A stretch of 64,000 bases of DNA from positions 434,001-498,000 of the forward strand of contig NZ_ML660167.1 of assembly GCF_007004725.1 (NCBI RefSeq). Direction: 5' to 3'. Position 1 is the stretch's first letter; each line of letters starts with the position of its first letter. The DNA comes from Aliikangiella coralliicola. Lineage in GTDB: Bacteria > Pseudomonadota > Gammaproteobacteria > Enterobacterales > Kangiellaceae. The translations under genes and the position numbers were made by a program. Shown piece after piece: positions 60,452-64,000 of the stretch. A model generated the notes under the pieces. It was given only the letters and a program-made list of their open reading frames with translations, made no database searches and was not told the DNA's origin.

Positions 60452-62878
60452 TTATTCGTGACGTAATGCCTGACTTGGCTCCATTTGAAGCGCACGCTTT
60501 GTTGGCAAATAGGTCGCCATTAATACAGTGCCTCCAATAATTAGAACCAGTGACAATGAAACGAGTAGCAAATCAGCGTTACCGACTCCTAACATTGATG
60601 ACATAGCAAATCCCATTCCGCATCCAGCGAGTAATCCGGGTATTCCGCCCCACAATAGTTGTTTCACGCCTGACATTAAGAACTCTTTAGTAATTCTTTG
60701 TTCGACAGCGCCTAGTGCGCGCTTAACACCAATTTCCTGTGTTCTCTGGTTAATGGTGTTAGACATAACACCGTAAATACCACTGGTCGCCAGAACGATT
60801 GCCGCAATTCCAAAAAGTAAAAATACTGAAGTGATAAACAACATCGGGCCAGTATGACGAGTGAAACTTTCAGCGTAGGCTTCAACTCTAAACGCAGGAA
60901 GTTCTGGATCAATTGACTCTAATGTTTTTCGCAATGTCCGAATAACCTTATCACTGTCCAATTTCATTTCCATGGCGACAGTCATTTGAGTTCTTGGAGA
61001 TTGTGCGAAAGGTCTGAATACCGACGGCGCTTTACCACTTTCTTCATAAGAAGCGCCTTGAATTGTATGCTCAACAACGCCAACGATTGTTAACCAGTTG
61101 GGCTGATCACCATCTAATTCAACGGTGCGGATACGCTTTCCGATTGGAGATTCATTTGGAAAATGACGCGCAACGAAACTATCGGTCACAATGACAGAAC
61201 CCTTGCCTAACCCTTCGTCACTGGTATTAAAGTAACGTCCTTTTTTCAGCTCGACACCCAGCTTTGCTAATGAGCCTGGAGTCACAACAATATAGTTTGC
61301 TCGGGGGTAACCTTTATCTTCGGTATATTCCCGACCTTCTAAAGCCAGTGCAGGTGTTGAGGTATAAGAGCCCGGTAAAGCTGACGCGATCATTACGTCG
61401 CCAATACCGACAGTGTTTTCCAATCGCGATTGTAATGCCTTAGCAAACTGCGCCTGTTTTTCTGGTGTATCGTATTTAGACTCAGTTAGCAGTACAGCGG
61501 CGGTTAAAATATTTTCCGTTTTGGCACCATAATCCGCTCTGGTGGCTTTAAAGTTTCCTACCATCATAACTGTGGCTGCGATCAAAACTGTCAATGAGAC
61601 GAATATCTGGCTGATAATCAGAAAGCGGTTAAGTCGACCTGATTTTTTACTTAAGGCGCCTCTAGTGCCATCGCGAAGTACGGCATTGAAATCAGCACCG
61701 GAGTTTTTCCAGGCTGGAAGTAACCCCGTAATTAAAATCGTGCCGACTACGAAAATAAAGAATAATTTAATCGTAAATGCGTCGATACCAAACTGCCACC
61801 AAAACGGTGGTTTGTCGACGAAAAAGGTTTTTGTGATAGCTTGCGTTGCTTCAAGCCCCCATGCCAAAACTAATAAACCAACAATGCCACCGACGGTGCA
61901 GATAATAATACTTTCCCACAACATCTGGCTAATCAATCTCGAACGTGGAGCGCCGAGCGCAACCCGAATGGCAGTTTCTTTGCCCCGCTCTACAGCTCTT
62001 GATAACAACAGGTTTCCGACGTTAACGGATGCTAAAATCAAGATTAATATGGCGATAATATGAACTGAATAAATAACCGCAACAGTATCCGCATCACCTG
62101 CCAGAGGAATAGTTGAAATATAAGCGCCAATACCATTATTGGTTTTAGGATATTTCTGTTCAATGCGCTGCATTACTAGCGCTAATTGGCGGTTAAGCTC
62201 TTCCATTGAGACGCCATCTTGAATGTGAGCTAGACCAATAACATCACCAGAGTTTCCGCGGGTGAGTTGGGTGGCGTCTTCGCGTAATGGTGTCCAAAGT
62301 TCGGTGTTGGTAGGAAAAACGTAGCCTGCTGGCATTACGCCGATTATTCGGTGGCTAATGCCACTAATACGGAGTGTTTGGTCAATGATTTTAGGGTCGC
62401 CGCCGAATTGGTTTTGCCACATATCATAGCCAATCACAACTACTCGTTCTGCCCCAGCTTGATTTTCAGCTTTGGTAAATTCTCGTCCCAGTATGGGTTT
62501 GGTGCGAGTCAATTGAAAAATATTTGGCTCAGCCGCCACTGCACTATATCTTCTCGCGCCATCTCGCCCTGAAACATTCAGGTTAGAGACAGAATAAGCG
62601 CCGAACTCTGAAAGTCCTTTAAGGTTTGTTCTTATCTCTTGATAATCATGTAAATTAATTGGGCCAGCATTCCTGACACCATTTTGTGATGAGCTAAGCT
62701 GAACTAATGAATCACCATCTTCAAACGGCATTTCTTTAAAAACCATTGTGTTAAAAAATGAAAACAGGTAAATGCTAAGCCCAATACCTGCAGCCATTAC
62801 AATAGTCGTTAAAATGGTAAAACCGGGACTTTTAGATAGCAATCTAATCGCGTATTTTAAGTCACTCAAAACCATCAT
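60452..62878 (-). CDS. MacB/FtsX-type ABC transporter permease
   Basis: 808 aa. Reads as a duplicated unit: an N-terminal helix (FTILTTIVMAAGIGLSIYLF), a periplasmic MacB-type domain, three helices (from AIILILILASVNVGNLLL), then a second helix, periplasmic domain and three helices at the end. AIRVALGAPRSRL and GVKRALGAVEQRI are the cytoplasmic coupling motifs of FtsX-family permeases. It starts by an ATGA overlap with the ATPase gene, after GGAAGGGG. With the ATPase and adaptor it should form a tripartite efflux pump working with an outer-membrane channel. Being next to the cluster it may export the product, but such pumps are also common elsewhere. Confidence 0.92.
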   Translation of the reverse strand: MMVLSDLKYAIRLLSKSPGFTILTTIVMAAGIGLSIYLFSFFNTMVFKEMPFEDGDSLVQLSSSQNGVRNAGPINLHDYQEIRTNLKGLSEFGAYSVSNLNVSGRDGARRYSAVAAEPNIFQLTRTKPILGREFTKAENQAGAERVVVIGYDMWQNQFGGDPKIIDQTLRISGISHRIIGVMPAGYVFPTNTELWTPLREDATQLTRGNSGDVIGLAHIQDGVSMEELNRQLALVMQRIEQKYPKTNNGIGAYISTIPLAGDADTVAVIYSVHIIAILILILASVNVGNLLLSRAVERGKETAIRVALGAPRSRLISQMLWESIIICTVGGIVGLLVLAWGLEATQAITKTFFVDKPPFWWQFGIDAFTIKLFFIFVVGTILITGLLPAWKNSGADFNAVLRDGTRGALSKKSGRLNRFLIISQIFVSLTVLIAATVMMVGNFKATRADYGAKTENILTAAVLLTESKYDTPEKQAQFAKALQSRLENTVGIGDVMIASALPGSYTSTPALALEGREYTEDKGYPRANYIVVTPGSLAKLGVELKKGRYFNTSDEGLGKGSVIVTDSFVARHFPNESPIGKRIRTVELDGDQPNWLTIVGVVEHTIQGASYEESGKAPSVFRPFAQSPRTQMTVAMEMKLDSDKVIRTLRKTLESIDPELPAFRVEAYAESFTRHTGPMLFITSVFLLFGIAAIVLATSGIYGVMSNTINQRTQEIGVKRALGAVEQRITKEFLMSGVKQLLWGGIPGLLAGCGMGFAMSSMLGVGNADLLLVSLSLVLIIGGTVLMATYLPTKRALQMEPSQALRHE

Positions 62879-63639
62879 GATAAAGCCCCTTCCGCCTCAA
62901 CTGCTTTGGCTTCGTTAGACGTTTCCATGGCAACTACTTTCTCGGCAATATTCATTTTTTTATCTGCAACGACAAGGCCATCAAGGACGTCAATTCTACG
63001 CTCTGCTCTAGACGCCGAGCGCGGGTCATGAGTAACCATGCAGATGGTTGCGCCTTCTGCGTGTAACTTATCTAACAAGTCCATAACGGCTTCTGCGTTC
63101 TTGGTATCCAGGTTTCCAGTTGGCTCATCCGCCAGTAAAATAGAAGGATTACCAGCAATCGCCCGAGCAACAGCAACCCGCTGCTGCTGACCGCCTGATA
63201 ACTGTGAAGGAAAATGCTTACCTCTATGTGCCATATCCACTTTTTCCAGTGCTTTTTTCACCATTTCTTTACGTTGATTTTTATCAAGGTTAGAGCGATA
63301 AGTTAGCGGCAGCTCAACATTTTCTTCTACATCCAAATCACTAATTAAATTAAATGACTGAAAAATGAAGCCTATTTCTTCGTTACGAATTCTCGCTCGC
63401 TCTTTTTTAGAAATATTCGAAACTTCGTGGCCGGCAAGCGTATATTTGCCTTCGGTAGAAGTATCTAATAAGCCAAGTAATGAAAGCAAAGTTGACTTGC
63501 CGCATCCAGAAGGCCCAGAGATTGAAATGTATTCACCTTTGTTGATAGTGAAAGTGATATTGCTTAACGCATGAGTTTCAACTTCTTCCGTATAAAATAT
63601 TTTTTTTACCTTTTCTAATTTAATTAATACGTCGCTCAT
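62875..63639 (-). CDS. ABC transporter ATP-binding protein (MacB/LolD type)
   Basis: 254 aa. Walker A GPSGCGKST (42-50), Q-loop FIFQSFNL, signature LSGGQQQRVAVARA (from 147), Walker B ILLADEP (167-173) and the H-loop MVTHDPRSA are all intact, so it should hydrolyse ATP. FIFQSFNLI and DEPTGNLD are typical of the MacB/LolD branch. A C-terminal extension of about 25 residues follows the usual end of the fold. AGGAGG lies nine bases before the ATG. It is 35 bp after the adaptor gene and overlaps the permease gene by four bases, forming one operon. Confidence 0.95.
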   Translation of the reverse strand: MSDVLIKLEKVKKIFYTEEVETHALSNITFTINKGEYISISGPSGCGKSTLLSLLGLLDTSTEGKYTLAGHEVSNISKKERARIRNEEIGFIFQSFNLISDLDVEENVELPLTYRSNLDKNQRKEMVKKALEKVDMAHRGKHFPSQLSGGQQQRVAVARAIAGNPSILLADEPTGNLDTKNAEAVMDLLDKLHAEGATICMVTHDPRSASRAERRIDVLDGLVVADKKMNIAEKVVAMETSNEAKAVEAEGALS

Positions 63640-63674
63640 AACTTATTGCCTCCTGACTATTTTTCTGAATAGTT

Positions 63675-64000
63675 TTAATTGATGCGGAATTTTTCGTAGG
63701 TTTCGAAACGGGTTGGATCTGAAGTCACGATCTTGTCGCCGACCTGCAAGCCTTCGAGAATTTGAATTTGATTCACCGAACCATAACCCACTTTTACCTC
63801 GACTCTTTCAGCAAATTGACCATCCTCACTTAACTTATAAAATGCAGAGTTACTCTTACTTTGTACAAATAGCGGACGATCAACATACAGGGCATCAGCT
63901 ATTTCAGTAATTTTAATTTCACCGTCAACACTCAAATCAGGTCGAGCGTCATCGGGTAATGTTTCCGAAAAAGCAACATCCACTTGAACATTGCCGTTGA
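63675..64000 (-). CDS. Periplasmic adaptor (HlyD/MacA-like), C-terminal end only
   Basis: The frame is open to the right edge of the window; only the last 108 or so residues are present. The visible part fits the beta-barrel and membrane-proximal end of an RND/MacA-type adaptor: VDGEIKITEIADALYVDRPLF, a strand with FVQSKSNSAFYKL, RVEVKVGYGS and EGLQVGDKIVTSDPTRF. Adaptors bridge the inner-membrane pump and the outer-membrane channel. First of three co-directional genes (adaptor, ATPase, permease). The N-terminal signal or anchor is not in view. Confidence 0.85.
   Translation of the reverse strand, partial: NGNVQVDVAFSETLPDDARPDLSVDGEIKITEIADALYVDRPLFVQSKSNSAFYKLSEDGQFAERVEVKVGYGSVNQIQILEGLQVGDKIVTSDPTRFETYEKFRIN

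Noticed and set aside
61542-62063. Long open frame on the plus strand inside the permease gene
   Set aside because: Antisense to well-supported permease sequence; no domain and no ribosome site.

Overview
The window is almost entirely one secondary-metabolite locus: a trans-acyltransferase (trans-AT) polyketide synthase / non-ribosomal peptide synthetase (PKS-NRPS) hybrid of moderately low GC content, read entirely from the minus strand (transcription runs from high to low coordinates). Shine-Dalgarno sites, ATGA stop/start overlaps, a MacB/FtsX-type tripartite exporter and the PKS style suggest a Gram-negative bacterium, most likely a gammaproteobacterium. That placement is inference; there is no rRNA or housekeeping marker.

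Layout in transcription order. (1) 64000-60452: end of a periplasmic adaptor, an ABC ATPase and a MacB/FtsX-like permease. (2) 60451-59761: non-coding, with hairpins. (3) 59760-48862: a 3632-aa PKS with the order ACP, GNAT/DUF2156-like, tyrosine phenol-lyase-like PLP lyase, KS, DH, KR, ACP, KS, dead DH. (4) 48849-47002: a free-standing class III aminotransferase. (5) 47000-37335: ACP, non-elongating KS, ACP, C, A(Leu), T, C, A(Leu), T. (6) 37228-34259: ACP, non-elongating KS, PCP. (7) 34262-27564: docking, C, A(unknown), T, C, A(Ala-like), T. (8) 27567-23329: docking, C, A(Ala-like), T, thioesterase. (9) 23277-20459: MATE efflux protein, small DoxX-like membrane protein, membrane-anchored START-domain protein. 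(10) 20103 to beyond position 1: a giant gene of more than 6701 codons with docking, half a C domain, A(Ala-like), T, C, A(Ser), T, KS, DH, KR, ACP, KS, dead DH, three ECH-like domains, three tandem ACPs, KS, continuing out of the window.

How it may work together. No AT domain is present in any module, so malonyl units must be loaded in trans by an enzyme outside the window. The ketone left by the KS2 module of the giant protein (no KR, dead DH) is presumably the site of beta-branching, because the module carries ECH domains and three ACPs with the Trp typical of beta-branching ACPs. The last module of the 3632-aa PKS also lacks a KR and has a dead DH, so it should leave a beta-ketone on the first ACP of the next protein. 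The aminotransferase encoded between the two genes could turn that into a beta-amine before the chain passes through a non-elongating KS to the Leu-Leu NRPS modules. Three proteins end in similar acidic tails and three begin with TubC-like docking domains, which constrains the order. Release is by the C-terminal thioesterase.

The most unusual elements are the ACP, GNAT-like and PLP-lyase tridomain embedded in a PKS; the triple ECH plus triple ACP cassette; the paired KS domains in which the HGTGT histidine is Asp; the half-deleted C domain at the start of the giant protein; and three pairs of about 1.5-1.9-kb near-identical segments that record recent duplication or gene conversion.
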